Below are positions 19,341 through 27,972 of a stretch of 64,000 bases of DNA, piece by piece. Within the stretch, counting starts at the first letter, position 1, and every line of letters begins with the position of its first letter. Under the pieces are notes generated by a model that did not search any database, had not been told where the DNA came from, and saw only the letters and a program-made list of their open reading frames with translations. Position numbers and translations under genes: made by a program. This stretch comes from Microvirga sp. VF16 (lineage in GTDB: Bacteria > Pseudomonadota > Alphaproteobacteria > Rhizobiales > Beijerinckiaceae), in contig NZ_CP069354.1 of NCBI RefSeq assembly GCF_016864375.1, positions 1,240,001 to 1,304,000 of the forward strand, in the 5' to 3' direction.

Positions 19341-20191
19341 ACAAGGTCATTTCGTTCCAAGGCGAGCTGGGGGCCAATTCCCATACGGCCTGCTCCGAGG
19401 CGCGCCCTGATTGGCAGGTTCTGCCGAGCCCGACCTTCGAGGATGCCTTCGCGGCCGTGGACGAAGGGCAGGCGGGCCTCGCCATGATCCCCATCGAGAA
19501 CTCGATCGCCGGGCGCGTGGCCGACATTCACCACCTTCTGCCGGCCTCCGGGCTGCACATCGTCGGCGAGCACTTCCTGCCGATCCATTTTCACCTGATG
19601 GCGATCCCTGAGGCCAATCTCGGCACCGTCAAGGATGTCTACAGCCACGTCCATGCGCTGGGCCAGTGCCGCAAGATCATCCGCAAGCTCGGGCTGAAAG
19701 CCCATGTGGCTGGCGACACCGCGGGCTCCGCCCGCGAGGTATCCGAGTGGAAGGATCCGACCCGGGCGTCTCTCTCGCCCCGCATGGCGGCTGATATCTA
19801 CGGCTTGAAGATCTTGGCCGAGGATGTGGAGGACGAGGCCCACAACACCACCCGCTTCGTCATCCTGTCCAAGACACCGCAATGGACGCCTGCCGGACAG
19901 GGGCCGACCGTCACCTCCTTCGTCTTCCGCGTCCGCAACCTGCCCGCCGCGCTCTACAAGGCGCTGGGCGGCTTTGCGACGAACGGCATCAACATGACCA
20001 AGCTCGAGAGCTACATGCTCGAAGGCGAGTTCCTGGCGACCCAGTTCTATGCCGAGGTCGACGGGCATCCGGAGGACACCAACCTCAAGCGCGCGCTGGA
20101 AGAGTTGGAATTCTTCTCCCGCGAGCTGCGCATCCTCGGCGTGTATCCGGCCGATCCGTTCCGGGAAAAGATCAAGGAAGCCGCCGAGTGA
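19337..20191 (+). CDS. pheA: Prephenate dehydratase
   Basis: This cytosolic enzyme converts prephenate to phenylpyruvate in phenylalanine synthesis. The 284-residue, stand-alone (no chorismate mutase) protein has a periplasmic-binding-like catalytic domain with [20 protein letters not shown] and the catalytic DNTTR-type motif as [10 protein letters not shown]. An ACT domain follows from about residue 195 with ESYMLEG, the site of phenylalanine feedback inhibition. Start overlaps kdsB (ATGA). This linkage is common in alphaproteobacteria. Confidence 0.97.
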   Translation: MNKVISFQGELGANSHTACSEARPDWQVLPSPTFEDAFAAVDEGQAGLAMIPIENSIAGRVADIHHLLPASGLHIVGEHFLPIHFHLMAIPEANLGTVKDVYSHVHALGQCRKIIRKLGLKAHVAGDTAGSAREVSEWKDPTRASLSPRMAADIYGLKILAEDVEDEAHNTTRFVILSKTPQWTPAGQGPTVTSFVFRVRNLPAALYKALGGFATNGINMTKLESYMLEGEFLATQFYAEVDGHPEDTNLKRALEELEFFSRELRILGVYPADPFREKIKEAAE

Positions 20192-20718
20192 GCATCCTCG
20201 TCCGCGAGGCGGTCGAGGGCGATGTCGAAGGCATCGCCCGGGTTCACGTCCAGGGCTGGCGCGAATCCTACAAGGATTTCCTCAGCCCCGAGGCACTTGC
20301 AGGCCTCTCCGTCGAGGAGCGGATGAGGATGTGGCAGGGGGCCTTCGCGCAGCCGGATCCGCGGGCCAAGCTTCTCGTCGCGGAAGCGGATGATGGCGAG
20401 ATCGTCGGCTTCGCGCGCGGCGGACCGATCCGCGGCGAGAACGCCGATGCGCTCGGCACCGTCGCCGAAATTTTTGCGATCTACCTGCTCGACAAGGTCA
20501 AGCGCCAGGGCGTCGGCCGCCAGTTGATGCGTGGCGTGCTCGATCATCTCAGCCGGCATAGTCTCCGCTCGGTCGGCCTGTGGGTGCTAAAAGACAACCA
20601 CCCGGCCCGCCGCTTCTACGAGGCGCTGGGCGGGATGCCGGGAGAGGAGCAATCCTTCGACCTGCGCGGCCAGATGGTCATCGAGGTCGCCTACCGGTTC
20701 GAGTTGGCGCTGACCTAG
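20188..20718 (+). CDS. GNAT family N-acetyltransferase
   Basis: The 176-residue cytosolic acetyltransferase has the acetyl-CoA loop KVKRQGVGRQLM (R-Q-G-V-G-R pattern) near residue 112 and the C-terminal DNHPARRFYEALGG motif. GTG at 20188 overlaps the pheA stop and is the only start that gives the normal N-terminus ([19 protein letters not shown]). Substrate is unknown. It is the third gene of the kdsB-pheA unit, possibly translationally coupled. Confidence 0.9.
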   Translation: MSILVREAVEGDVEGIARVHVQGWRESYKDFLSPEALAGLSVEERMRMWQGAFAQPDPRAKLLVAEADDGEIVGFARGGPIRGENADALGTVAEIFAIYLLDKVKRQGVGRQLMRGVLDHLSRHSLRSVGLWVLKDNHPARRFYEALGGMPGEEQSFDLRGQMVIEVAYRFELALT

Positions 20719-21010
20719 ACGCACGGCGCCCCCGATGCCATCCCCGGCGGCCGAAAGGCCGGGAAGGGGATCCACGTTCGGGCTCCGCGTTATGGATTCC
20801 CTTCCCCTCCGCCGACACTCCGGCCGGGAATGACACCTTATTCCAAACCCTCCACCGTCATCCCCGTCCCCGGACTTGATCCGGGGATCAGACCCGGGGA
20901 TCCACGCCTTTGCAGCGCTGCGGTTCCGAAGACGGGATGGCCGGCACGAGGCCGGCCATGACGTCGGGGAGAGGGTCGGCAGAGCAGAGCAATGTTATGT
21001 TCATCTTTTG
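20719..21010. repeat. Repeat-filled intergenic stretch downstream of the kdsB operon
   Basis: Contains a family C unit (about 20738-20835, starting near cccggcggccgaaaggccgg and ending ccggccgggaatgac) and a family B unit (about 20862-20962, ending gaggccggccatgacg). No gene is visible. Confidence 0.75.
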
Positions 21011-21013
21011 TTC

Positions 21014-21042
21014 TTGACAAGGTTCCTAGCCTTAGCTATATC
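21014..21042 (+). promoter_or_regulatory. Consensus sigma70-type promoter with no gene downstream
   Basis: TTGACA at 21014-21019 and TATATC at 21037-21042 are separated by exactly 17 bases. Transcription would start near 21049. No protein gene follows on this strand, which points to a non-coding transcript. Confidence 0.7.
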
Positions 21043-21048
21043 ATTGCC

Positions 21049-21390
21049 TCAGATCTGCTCCTATCGAGGGCGCGCTCGCGAGGCGTCGCAGTGTGGGAGC
21101 AGGCACGGTCCCGTGAGGCTGACTCGCAATCGGCTTCGACGGGAGGCCCAGGATGTTTGGGTTGGTGGTCGGGATCGGTCGCAGGCCGCCGTCGCGCAGA
21201 CGGTCACCGCCTGCGGCGGTCGACTGAGCCGGCCTCTCCTGTCCGCCTAAAGAAGCCGTGCGCGAAGAGGCAGTTCGGCTCTTCCATCTCACACCAGACA
21301 TCGAGCCGGGCTGCCTGTCGCGCCACCCTCGATCAACTCACAGGCTCGCAGCGCAAGCTGCGGGCCCCACGGTGCTGGCTCTTTGACATA
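21049..21390 (+). ncRNA. Unassigned structured RNA candidate
   Basis: Downstream of the promoter there are four compact hairpins. TGCTCC (21056-21061) pairs with GGAGCA (21096-21101). A two-part stem runs over 21181-21214 (GCAGGC/GCCTGC and CCGTC/GACGG, five-base loop). GAAGAG pairs with CTCTTC (21264-21284), and the same bases could alternatively join AGAAGCCG with CGGCTCTTC. CGCAGC and GCTGCG close a GCAA tetraloop (21347-21362). The length would be about 340 bases; I see no T-tract terminator, so the 3' end is uncertain. It lacks the RNase P GAGGAAAGTCC block, a tmRNA tag or tRNA-like end, and the SRP motif. The identity is unknown; it could be a diverged known RNA. Confidence 0.45.
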
Positions 21391-21404
21391 GACCCATCCC
21401 CACC

Positions 21405-21760
21405 CACGCCGTCATGGCCGGACCTGATCCGGCCATCCACGTCTTTATCCAAGAGCCGAAGAAGACGTGGATCCCCGGGACTGATCCCCGATCAAGTCCG
21501 GGGACGGGGATGACGACAGAGGACGTCATCCCGGACGGCGTCAGCCGATCCGGGATCGCAAGACGAGTACGCACTGTCATCCCGGGGCCGCGCAGCGGAG
21601 CCCGGGATCCATAACCGCTGACAGTCCTTCATTCTACCTAGACGGTGTTCATGGATCCCGGCCTGCGCGGGGATGACAGGGTTGAGGTTCAGGCGCCCCA
21701 TCCCGCCAACGATCCCGGATCTTCGCTGCGCTTCGTCCGGGACGACCCACTTCAAATGCG
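21405..21760. repeat. Cluster of dispersed repeat units before nudC
   Basis: A family B unit (about 21411-21514) is followed by four short units of the 'catcccgg...cgggatc' type (about 21529-21556, 21579-21612, 21649-21680 and 21714-21744). No gene is visible. It separates the RNA candidate from the 3' end of nudC. Confidence 0.75.
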
Positions 21761-21761
21761 C

Positions 21762-22664
21762 TTACTCCTTCACCCATTCCCGGATCAGGCGGTTCGCAAT
21801 CGCGATAGGGGAGGGCGCCGCATAGTGTTCGTGGGAGCCATCCAGCATGCGCCTCACGTCGTCCTTCGTGAACCAGCGGGCGTCCTCCAACTCCTCGCCG
21901 TCGAAGGCGATCTCGTCGGTCAGCGCCTCGCCGATGCAGCCGATCATGATGTTGGACGGAAACGGCCAGGGCTGCGAGGTCATGTAGCGCACCGCACCCA
22001 CCCGGATGCCGGCTTCCTCAAACGTTTCCCGGCGGACGGCATCCTCGATGGTCTCTCCCGGCTCCAGGAACCCTGCAAGGCAGGAATACATCTTCTCCAC
22101 GAAACGCGGCTGGCGGCCCATCAGGCATTTGTCGCCGCGCGTGATCAGCATGATCACCACCGGGTCGGTGCGAGGAAAATGCTGGGCGCCGCAGGCAGCG
22201 CAATCGCGCCGGAAGCCGGCTTGGGCGAGGCTCGTCGGAGCGCCGCAATTGGCGCAGAAGCGGTGGCGCCGGTGCCAGTCGAGCAGGGATTTCGCCATGG
22301 CGAGCATCCCGAGCTCGTCCTCAGGCACGAGGCCGCGCACGGCGATGGAGCGCAGGTCCACGACCGCGAAGGCGGGATCGTCCTGGAACAGCTCCGTAGC
22401 CTCTGGCGCCGCCAGGGTCGCCAGCACCGGGCGATCCCCGAGGGTGCCGAGAAAGACCTGCTCCTGATGGCCAGGGATACGGTTCAGCACCGAAGCGGAC
22501 AGGAGGCTCGTTCCCGGCTCTCCCGCTTGAAGGATCGGCAGGTCGCCGGCCAGGATCACCATGGCGGTGCGAGGATCCTGCGCGGCCTTGGCGAGCGCCT
22601 CCGGATCCCGTTCGGCGCTGTGGCGGACAAGCGGATTCGTGATGTAGCCAATGGGTCGGTTCAT
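21762..22664 (-). CDS. nudC: NAD(H) diphosphatase (NudC)
   Basis: NudC hydrolyses NADH to NMNH and AMP and in E. coli removes NAD caps from RNA. The 300-residue protein has a zinc ribbon (FCANCG and DCAACG around residues 135-160), the Nudix box GFLEPGETIEDAVRRETFEE split by the usual spacing near residue 195, and the NADH-specific motif SQPWPFPSNIMIG right after it. It is on the minus strand with the HIT gene ending five bases upstream, so the two form an operon. Confidence 0.96.
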   Translation of the reverse strand: MNRPIGYITNPLVRHSAERDPEALAKAAQDPRTAMVILAGDLPILQAGEPGTSLLSASVLNRIPGHQEQVFLGTLGDRPVLATLAAPEATELFQDDPAFAVVDLRSIAVRGLVPEDELGMLAMAKSLLDWHRRHRFCANCGAPTSLAQAGFRRDCAACGAQHFPRTDPVVIMLITRGDKCLMGRQPRFVEKMYSCLAGFLEPGETIEDAVRRETFEEAGIRVGAVRYMTSQPWPFPSNIMIGCIGEALTDEIAFDGEELEDARWFTKDDVRRMLDGSHEHYAAPSPIAIANRLIREWVKE

Positions 22665-22669
22665 GGGGT

Positions 22670-23080
22670 TCAGGCCGCTGCGAAAAGGCTGGCGGCGCGC
22701 TCGATCAGGGCGCTCGCCGCGTGGTCAGGATAGGGTGTCCGGGTGCCATGGCCCCAGACGGGACCGGGCCAGGCCGGATCGGAGCGGAAGCGCCCGATCA
22801 CGTGCACATGAAGCTGCGTCACGATGTTGCCCAGCGCCCCCACATTCACCTTGTCGGGCTTCGAGAGCTCAAGCATGACCTTGGTGGCGATGCGGATCTC
22901 CTGCATCAGCTGGACGGCCTGTTCCTCCGAGAGATCCGTGAGTTCGCTCACCCCCTCGATGCGCGGTACCAGCACGAACCAGGGAAAGCGTGCGTCGTTC
23001 AGAAGCAGGACGGAGGAGAGGGCGAGGTCGCCGACGGGGAGCGTGTCGGCGTCGAGCCGGGAATCGAGCGTGAATGTCAT
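22670..23080 (-). CDS. HIT domain protein
   Basis: The 136-residue protein of the histidine-triad nucleotide hydrolase/transferase superfamily contains FPWFVLVPRIEGVSEL and the active-site region NIVTQLHVHVIGRFRSD. The first histidine of the usual HxHxH is glutamine here (QLHVHV), as in a known proteobacterial subgroup. ATG at 23080 is preferred over upstream codons, which run into a repeat. It is likely cotranscribed with nudC, so it may also act on a dinucleotide; the substrate is not known. Confidence 0.88.
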   Translation of the reverse strand: MTFTLDSRLDADTLPVGDLALSSVLLLNDARFPWFVLVPRIEGVSELTDLSEEQAVQLMQEIRIATKVMLELSKPDKVNVGALGNIVTQLHVHVIGRFRSDPAWPGPVWGHGTRTPYPDHAASALIERAASLFAAA

Positions 23081-23140
23081 GGCGCTATGTAACCGAGCCT
23101 GCGGCGTGATGTCAGCCTTGACCGTCGTTATCCCTGATCT

Positions 23141-23242
23141 CGGGTGCCATTCCCGGCGAGCCGAAGGCGAGGGAAGGGATCCAGCCAACGCTCAGCATTA
23201 TGGATTCCCTTCCCCTTCGCTGCGCTCCGGCCGGGAATGACA
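23141..23242. repeat. Family C repeat unit
   Basis: Bases from gtgccattcccggcgagccg to ccggccgggaatgac form an imperfect inverted repeat resembling the unit at 20738-20835 and the partial one at 26406-26445. Confidence 0.7.
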
Positions 23243-23323
23243 TTGGACCGCAGTGGAGAGCGGGGATGACTTTGAAGGGGGCTCGTTTCCAACTTGCGTT
23301 TCGCAGCCGATACGCCCATATAG

Positions 23324-23427
23324 CCGGTGGGAGGTTGGCGAGGGACGTCTCACTCGCCAACCGGGTCAGGTCCGGAAGGAAGCAGCCCTAACGAGACCGA
23401 ACGGGTCTTCGTCCAGCCTCCCACCTA
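23324..23427 (+). ncRNA. ffs: Signal recognition particle RNA (4.5S type)
   Basis: The central loop GGGTCAGGTCCGGAAGGAAG with GCAGCC (23362-23387) is the universally conserved Ffh-binding domain. The ends pair: GGTGGGAGG (23326-23334) with CCTCCCACC (23417-23425). The inner arm GTTGGCGAG pairs with CTCGCCAAC (23334-23361). Length about 100 nt fits bacterial small SRP RNA. It lies 27 bases before dnaX, a frequent alphaproteobacterial position. The RNA joins Ffh to target membrane proteins. Confidence 0.93.
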
Positions 23428-23453
23428 TAAGTTTCTCCAAAGCCTTGCAGTCG

Positions 23454-25274
23454 ATGGACGATACCACAGCCGGCACGCCCCTGAACGACGAGCCGGCCCT
23501 GCCGGGCTTCCCCGCCGCGCCCGCTCCCGCAGCGAAGGCCTCCCCCTATCGCGTTCTCGCCCGAAAATACCGCCCCAAGACCTTCGACGACCTGATCGGT
23601 CAGGAGGCGATGGTGCGCACCCTCTCGAACGCCTTCGAGACCGGTCGCATCCCGCAGGCCTGGATGCTCACCGGCGTCCGCGGCGTGGGCAAGACCACCA
23701 CCGCCCGCATCCTCGCCCGCGGCCTCAACTACCAGAGGCAGGACGGCTCCGGTGCCCCCACCATCCACATGCCCGAACTCGGCGTCCATTGCGAAGCCAT
23801 CATGGAATCGCGGCACGTGGACGTGCTGGAGATGGACGCCGCGTCGCATACCGGCATCGATGACGTCCGCCAGATCATCGACGGCATCCGCTATTCGCCG
23901 GTCTCGGCCCGCTACAAGGTCTACATCATCGACGAGGTCCACATGCTCTCGGAGAAGGCGTTCAACGCCTTCCTGAAGACGCTGGAGGAACCGCCGCCGC
24001 ATGCGAAGTTCATCTTCGCCACCACCGAAATCCGGAAAGTTCCCGTCACGATCTTGTCCCGCTGCCAGCGCTTCGATCTGCGCCGCATCGAGGCGGACAA
24101 GCTCGTGGCCCATCTCGGCCGCATTTGCGAGGCCGAGAGCGTGCAGGCGGACCAGGAGGCGCTCGCCGCCATCGCCCGCGCAGCGGAAGGCTCGGCGCGC
24201 GATTCCCTCTCCCTCATGGATCAGGCGATTGCCCACGGCGCGGGAGTCGTCACGCCCGACACCGTGCGCGACATGCTGGGTTTGGCCGATCGCACCCAGG
24301 TCATCGACCTGTTCGAGGCGGTGATGCGCGGCGACGTGCCGGCGGCTTTCGCAAGCCTTCGTTCGCAATACGATGCCGGTGCGGATCCGGCCGTGATCCT
24401 GTCCGACCTCGCGGCTTTCTCGCATATCGTCACTCGCCTGAAGCTGATCCCGGAAGCCGCGAAGGACCCGGCTCTGTCCGAGATCGAGCGGACCCGCGGC
24501 ACGGATTATGCGCAGAAGCTCTCGGTGCGGACCCTGTCGCGCGCCTGGCAGATTCTTCTGAAAGGCATTCCCGAGGTTCAATCTTCGAACCGCCCGATTG
24601 CCGCGGCGGAAATGGTGATCGTGCGCTTGGCCTATGCGGCCGATCTGCCAACGCCGGACGAGGCACTGCGCGCCCTGAAGGACGGTGCACCTCTTCCCGC
24701 CGGCGGCCCTTCCGCGCCGGCCCCCCGGCCTTCCGGTCCCGCCACCTCCGGCAACATGGCGCTTGCAACGTCCCAGCCCCACCCGCAGCCGCGCCCTCAG
24801 GCAGCACAGACTGAGCCGACCATGCGCCTGCGCCGCTTCGAGGACGTGGTGGCGCTTGCCGGCGAGAGGCGCGAGATCGTACTGAAATCGCAACTCGAAC
24901 GGGATGTGCGTCTCGTCCGTTTCGAAGAGGGCCGCATCGAGCTCAGCCTCACCGAGACCGGCAGCCGCACCATCGCCAACGATCTCACCCGCGCGCTCCA
25001 GCAATGGACGGGCGAGCGCTGGATGGTGGCGCTCTCCTCTGAAGAGGGACAGCAGACACTGCACGAGAAGGCGGTCGCGGCCGAGCGCGAGCGCAAGGAA
25101 GGCGCGGCCAATCATCCTCTCGTGCAGGCGGTGCTGTCGAAGTTTCCCGGCGCGCAGATCGTGAACGTGATCGAGCGCGCAGAGAAGCCGGGCGAGGATG
25201 CGGAAACGGAAATCCTCGGCGAGGCCGATGCGCTGGCCGCACACGAAACGGAAGACGACGACGATCTGTTTTAA
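23454..25274 (+). CDS. dnaX: DNA polymerase III subunit gamma/tau
   Basis: This subunit is the ATPase core of the clamp loader and the tau bridge of the replisome. The 606-residue protein has a short acidic leader, then YRVLARKYRPKTFDDLIGQ, Walker A GVRGVGKTTTARIL, Walker B YIIDEVHMLS and sensor TEIRKVPVTILSRCQRFD. A Pro/Ala linker near 410-450 leads to the tau C-terminal domain. The region after Walker A holds one cysteine instead of the four zinc ligands of E. coli, as is common in alphaproteobacteria. ATG at 23454 follows the SRP RNA; the open frame upstream is RNA sequence. No slippery A-tract for a gamma frameshift is visible. Confidence 0.96.
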   Translation: MDDTTAGTPLNDEPALPGFPAAPAPAAKASPYRVLARKYRPKTFDDLIGQEAMVRTLSNAFETGRIPQAWMLTGVRGVGKTTTARILARGLNYQRQDGSGAPTIHMPELGVHCEAIMESRHVDVLEMDAASHTGIDDVRQIIDGIRYSPVSARYKVYIIDEVHMLSEKAFNAFLKTLEEPPPHAKFIFATTEIRKVPVTILSRCQRFDLRRIEADKLVAHLGRICEAESVQADQEALAAIARAAEGSARDSLSLMDQAIAHGAGVVTPDTVRDMLGLADRTQVIDLFEAVMRGDVPAAFASLRSQYDAGADPAVILSDLAAFSHIVTRLKLIPEAAKDPALSEIERTRGTDYAQKLSVRTLSRAWQILLKGIPEVQSSNRPIAAAEMVIVRLAYAADLPTPDEALRALKDGAPLPAGGPSAPAPRPSGPATSGNMALATSQPHPQPRPQAAQTEPTMRLRRFEDVVALAGERREIVLKSQLERDVRLVRFEEGRIELSLTETGSRTIANDLTRALQQWTGERWMVALSSEEGQQTLHEKAVAAERERKEGAANHPLVQAVLSKFPGAQIVNVIERAEKPGEDAETEILGEADALAAHETEDDDDLF

Positions 25275-25289
25275 TTCAAGGATAGGGTC

Positions 25290-25610
25290 ATGAAGGACAT
25301 TATGGGATTGATGAAGCAGGCTCAGGCGATGCAGCAGAAGCTGCAGGACGCCCAGGCCGAGCTCGACACTCTCGAAGTCGACGGCACCGCCGGCGGCGGC
25401 GTCGTGACCGTCAAGGTGACCGGCAAGGGCAGCCTCAAGTCCATCAATATCGATCCCTCGCTCATGAACCCGGACGAGAAGGAGATCCTCGAGGATCTCA
25501 TCGTCGCCGCCATGAACGACGCCCGCGGCAAGGCAGAGCGGATCACGCAGGAGCGCATGGAAAGCCTGACCAAGGGTCTTCCGCTGCCTCCGGGTCTGAA
25601 GCTGTTCTGA
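25290..25610 (+). CDS. YbaB/EbfC nucleoid-associated protein
   Basis: The 106-residue DNA-binding protein forms dimers that coat the nucleoid. It shows the typical MKDIMGLMKQAQAMQQKLQ coiled N-terminus, GTAGGGVVTVKVTGKG and the helical C-terminus ending LPLPPGLKLF. It starts 15 bases after dnaX and precedes recR, the standard dnaX-ybaB-recR order, implying a role in recombination repair or nucleoid organisation. Confidence 0.96.
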   Translation: MKDIMGLMKQAQAMQQKLQDAQAELDTLEVDGTAGGGVVTVKVTGKGSLKSINIDPSLMNPDEKEILEDLIVAAMNDARGKAERITQERMESLTKGLPLPPGLKLF

Positions 25611-25613
25611 GCA

Positions 25614-25661
25614 GAGCATCGCGCGAAGAAGTGGATACCGGTTCTTCGCACTCAGCGATGC
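25614..25661. repeat. Diverged family A inverted repeat between ybaB and recR
   Basis: gcatcgcgcgaagaagtgg and ccggttcttcgcactcagcgatgc form an imperfect palindrome inside the operon, 23 bases before recR. Confidence 0.6.
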
Positions 25662-25684
25662 AACAAAAGCAAAAGAGACCTTGA

Positions 25685-26290
25685 ATGGCCCAGCACGTCG
25701 CCGGCCCTGAGATCGAGCGCCTGATCCAGCTCCTCGCCCGCCTGCCGGGCTTAGGTCCACGGTCGGCGCGGCGCGCGGCGCTTCACCTCATCAAGAAGCG
25801 CGAGACGCTGCTCAACCCGCTGAGCGATGCCATGCGCGTCGCCAACGAGCGCATCGTCGTGTGCTCATCCTGCGCCAATGTCGATACCTCGGATCCCTGC
25901 ACCATCTGCCGGGACGCCAAGCGCGATCCGTCCATCCTCGTGGTGGTCGAGGACGTGTCCGATCTCTGGGCGCTGGAGCGCTCGGGCGCGATCAACGCGA
26001 GGTATCATGTGCTCGGCGGCGTGCTCTCGCCGCTCGACGGCGTGCGGCCCGAACACCTGAACCTGGAGCGCCTCGTGGCCCGTGCCTCCGAACCCGGCGT
26101 GAGCGAGGTGATCCTGGCGCTGAACGCCACGGTCGACGGGCAGACCACCGCCCATTACATCACGGAGCTTCTCGCTCATCTCCCCGTGAAGGTGACAAAG
26201 CTCGCCCACGGCGTCCCCGTCGGCGGCGAACTCGATTACCTCGACGAGGGCACGCTCTCGGCGGCGATCCGGCAGCGCACATCGTTCTGA
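25685..26290 (+). CDS. recR: Recombination protein RecR
   Basis: RecR works with RecO/RecF to load RecA at gaps. The 201-residue protein has the helix-hairpin-helix [16 protein letters not shown], the four-cysteine zinc motif [16 protein letters not shown] (residues 60-75), and the Toprim segment [15 protein letters not shown] with [16 protein letters not shown]. The ATG at 25685 is the natural start. It ends the dnaX-ybaB-recR unit. Confidence 0.97.
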   Translation: MAQHVAGPEIERLIQLLARLPGLGPRSARRAALHLIKKRETLLNPLSDAMRVANERIVVCSSCANVDTSDPCTICRDAKRDPSILVVVEDVSDLWALERSGAINARYHVLGGVLSPLDGVRPEHLNLERLVARASEPGVSEVILALNATVDGQTTAHYITELLAHLPVKVTKLAHGVPVGGELDYLDEGTLSAAIRQRTSF

Positions 26291-26312
26291 AGCGAAACCG
26301 TTTCTTCCTTCG

Positions 26313-26445
26313 TCATCCCCGGGCTTGTCCCGGGGATCCACGTCTTTCTTGCCCAAGGCGTTAAGGCGTGGATGGCCGGAACAAGTCCGGCCATGACGGG
26401 ATGGGTGTCATCCCCGGCGGCCGCAGGCTGGGAGGGGATCCATCT
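26313..26445. repeat. Family B unit and partial family C unit between recR and dapD
   Basis: The B unit spans about 26313-26400 (catccccgggcttgtcccgg to gtccggccatgacgg); a partial C unit follows to 26445. Together they fill the interval; the remaining 90 bases before dapD show no clear signal. Confidence 0.75.
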
Positions 26446-26536
26446 GTCAAATCGCGCAACCGGCAGATGATGACGTGACAGGCCCGAGCGCCGTTGCTAA
26501 TCAGGCGGCAACGAAACCCCTTGCCTCGAGTTGCCC

Positions 26537-27373
26537 ATGTCCAACCTTGCCCAAACCATCGACGCCGCCTGGGAAGACCGGGCCAATGTGAATCCTTCGA
26601 CGACTGGCGCTGTGCGCGAAGCCGTCGAGGAATCGATGAACCTCCTCGATTCCGGCAAGGCGCGCGTCGCCGAGAAGACCGGCGGCGAGTGGCAGGTGCA
26701 TCAATGGCTGAAGAAGGCGGTGCTGCTATCCTTCCGCCTGAATGACATGGGCATCATCAAGGGCGGGCCGGGCAATGCCGTGTGGTGGGACAAGGTGCCC
26801 TCCAAGTTCGACAACTGGTCCGAGGTCGAGTTTAAGGCGGCGGGCTTCCGCGCCGTGCCGAACTGCACCGTGCGCCGCGGCGCCTATATCGCGCCGAACG
26901 TCATCCTGATGCCCTCCTTCGTCAATCTCGGCGCCTATGTGGACGAGGGCACCATGGTCGACACTTGGGCGACGGTCGGCTCCTGCGCCCAGATCGGCAA
27001 GAACGTGCATCTCTCCGGCGGCGTTGGCATCGGCGGCGTGCTGGAGCCGCTCCAGGCCAACCCGACCATCATCGAGGACAATTGCTTCATCGGCGCCCGC
27101 TCCGAGGTTGTCGAGGGCGTGGTCGTGGGTGAGGGCTCGGTGCTCTCCATGGGCGTGTTCATCTCGGCCTCGACCAAGATCATCGACCGCAACACCGGCG
27201 AGGTTTTTTTGGGCCGCGTGCCGCCTTACTCCGTGGTCGTCCCCGGCTCGCTCCCAGGCAAGCCGCTCCCGGACGGTACCCCGGGCCCGTCCCTCTACTG
27301 CGCCGTCATCGTGAAGCGCGTCGATGCGCAGACCCGCGCGAAGACGGGGATCAACGAGCTGTTGCGGGACTAA
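26537..27373 (+). CDS. dapD: Tetrahydrodipicolinate N-succinyltransferase
   Basis: DapD succinylates tetrahydrodipicolinate in the lysine/meso-diaminopimelate pathway for peptidoglycan. The 278-residue protein has the family N-terminus and a left-handed beta-helix of hexapeptide repeats with [20 protein letters not shown] and [22 protein letters not shown] at 26537 is taken over the TTG two codons earlier. dapE, the later step, lies 600 bases downstream with a broken DUF805 gene between them. Confidence 0.97.
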   Translation: MSNLAQTIDAAWEDRANVNPSTTGAVREAVEESMNLLDSGKARVAEKTGGEWQVHQWLKKAVLLSFRLNDMGIIKGGPGNAVWWDKVPSKFDNWSEVEFKAAGFRAVPNCTVRRGAYIAPNVILMPSFVNLGAYVDEGTMVDTWATVGSCAQIGKNVHLSGGVGIGGVLEPLQANPTIIEDNCFIGARSEVVEGVVVGEGSVLSMGVFISASTKIIDRNTGEVFLGRVPPYSVVVPGSLPGKPLPDGTPGPSLYCAVIVKRVDAQTRAKTGINELLRD

Positions 27374-27429
27374 CAAGATTGTAGCCTTCCCCTCGTTTGT
27401 GTTACATAGTGACATATACGGGGGATGAC

Positions 27430-27943
27430 TTGGAACTGCTGCGATATATCTTCGGCTTTGAGGGCCGCATCAATCGAGCCCATATTTGGATTGGAGCAAT
27501 CTTAAATCTGATCCTCACCAACGTACTCGATTTGCTCTCGCCCCTCGGCAATAGGGTCTTCGGACAAATTTTGGGAGAGATCATTTTCGGAGGGATCAAT
27601 CTTCGGAGGGATCAATCTATTGCTGATCGCCTCCTTCATTTCTCTCGAGGTTAGGCGCTTACATGATCGGAATAAGTCCGGTTGGTGGCTGCTGCTGCAA
27701 TCTCTGCCCTTCGTCGTATTGATCGCTTTTCTATATGTTCTTTCCGGTTCTGGAGATGATTCTACGAAAACCGGATTTGCACAACATCTGCTAACCTGGG
27801 CAAGTTTGCCAATCTGGGCGGTCTTTCTATGGTTTTTCGTGCAACTCTTTTGTTTGCGCGGAACGGTCGGTCCTAATCGATTTGGGCCAGATCCGCTTGA
27901 GAGTAACCGCGCGCAAATAGAGCCGGAGGTTGTTAGGGATTGA
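27430..27943 (+). pseudogene. DUF805 membrane protein gene, frameshifted by a 16-bp tandem duplication
   Basis: The first part reads LLRYIFGFEGRINRAHIWIG, the typical DUF805 opening; the last part, in another frame, reads VRRLHDRNKSGWWLLLQSLP and ends near PNRFGPDP, also typical. The frame change coincides with a perfect tandem repeat of ttcggagggatcaatc (27586-27601 and 27602-27617). Removing one copy restores continuous reading (EIIFGG-INLLLIASF-ISLEV). DUF805 proteins are small membrane proteins of unknown role. The start is uncertain (TTG at 27430 or GTG at 27409). The damage is a single fresh-looking event with no other stop codon. Confidence 0.88.
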
Positions 27944-27972
27944 TTTTATAGGCGAACGTGCATCATGGAGAT

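Noticed and set aside
21049..21390. tmRNA or RNase P RNA
   Set aside because: No ANDN-type tag codons or tRNA-like 3' end, and no GAGGAAAGTCC block.
23454..25274. Programmed frameshift site giving the gamma form of DnaX
   Set aside because: No A-AAA-AAG-type slippery run followed by a stem is visible.
23388..25760. 790-codon open frame antisense to SRP RNA, dnaX and ybaB
   Set aside because: A shadow of GC-rich coding sequence; the plus strand encodes well-conserved DnaX and YbaB.
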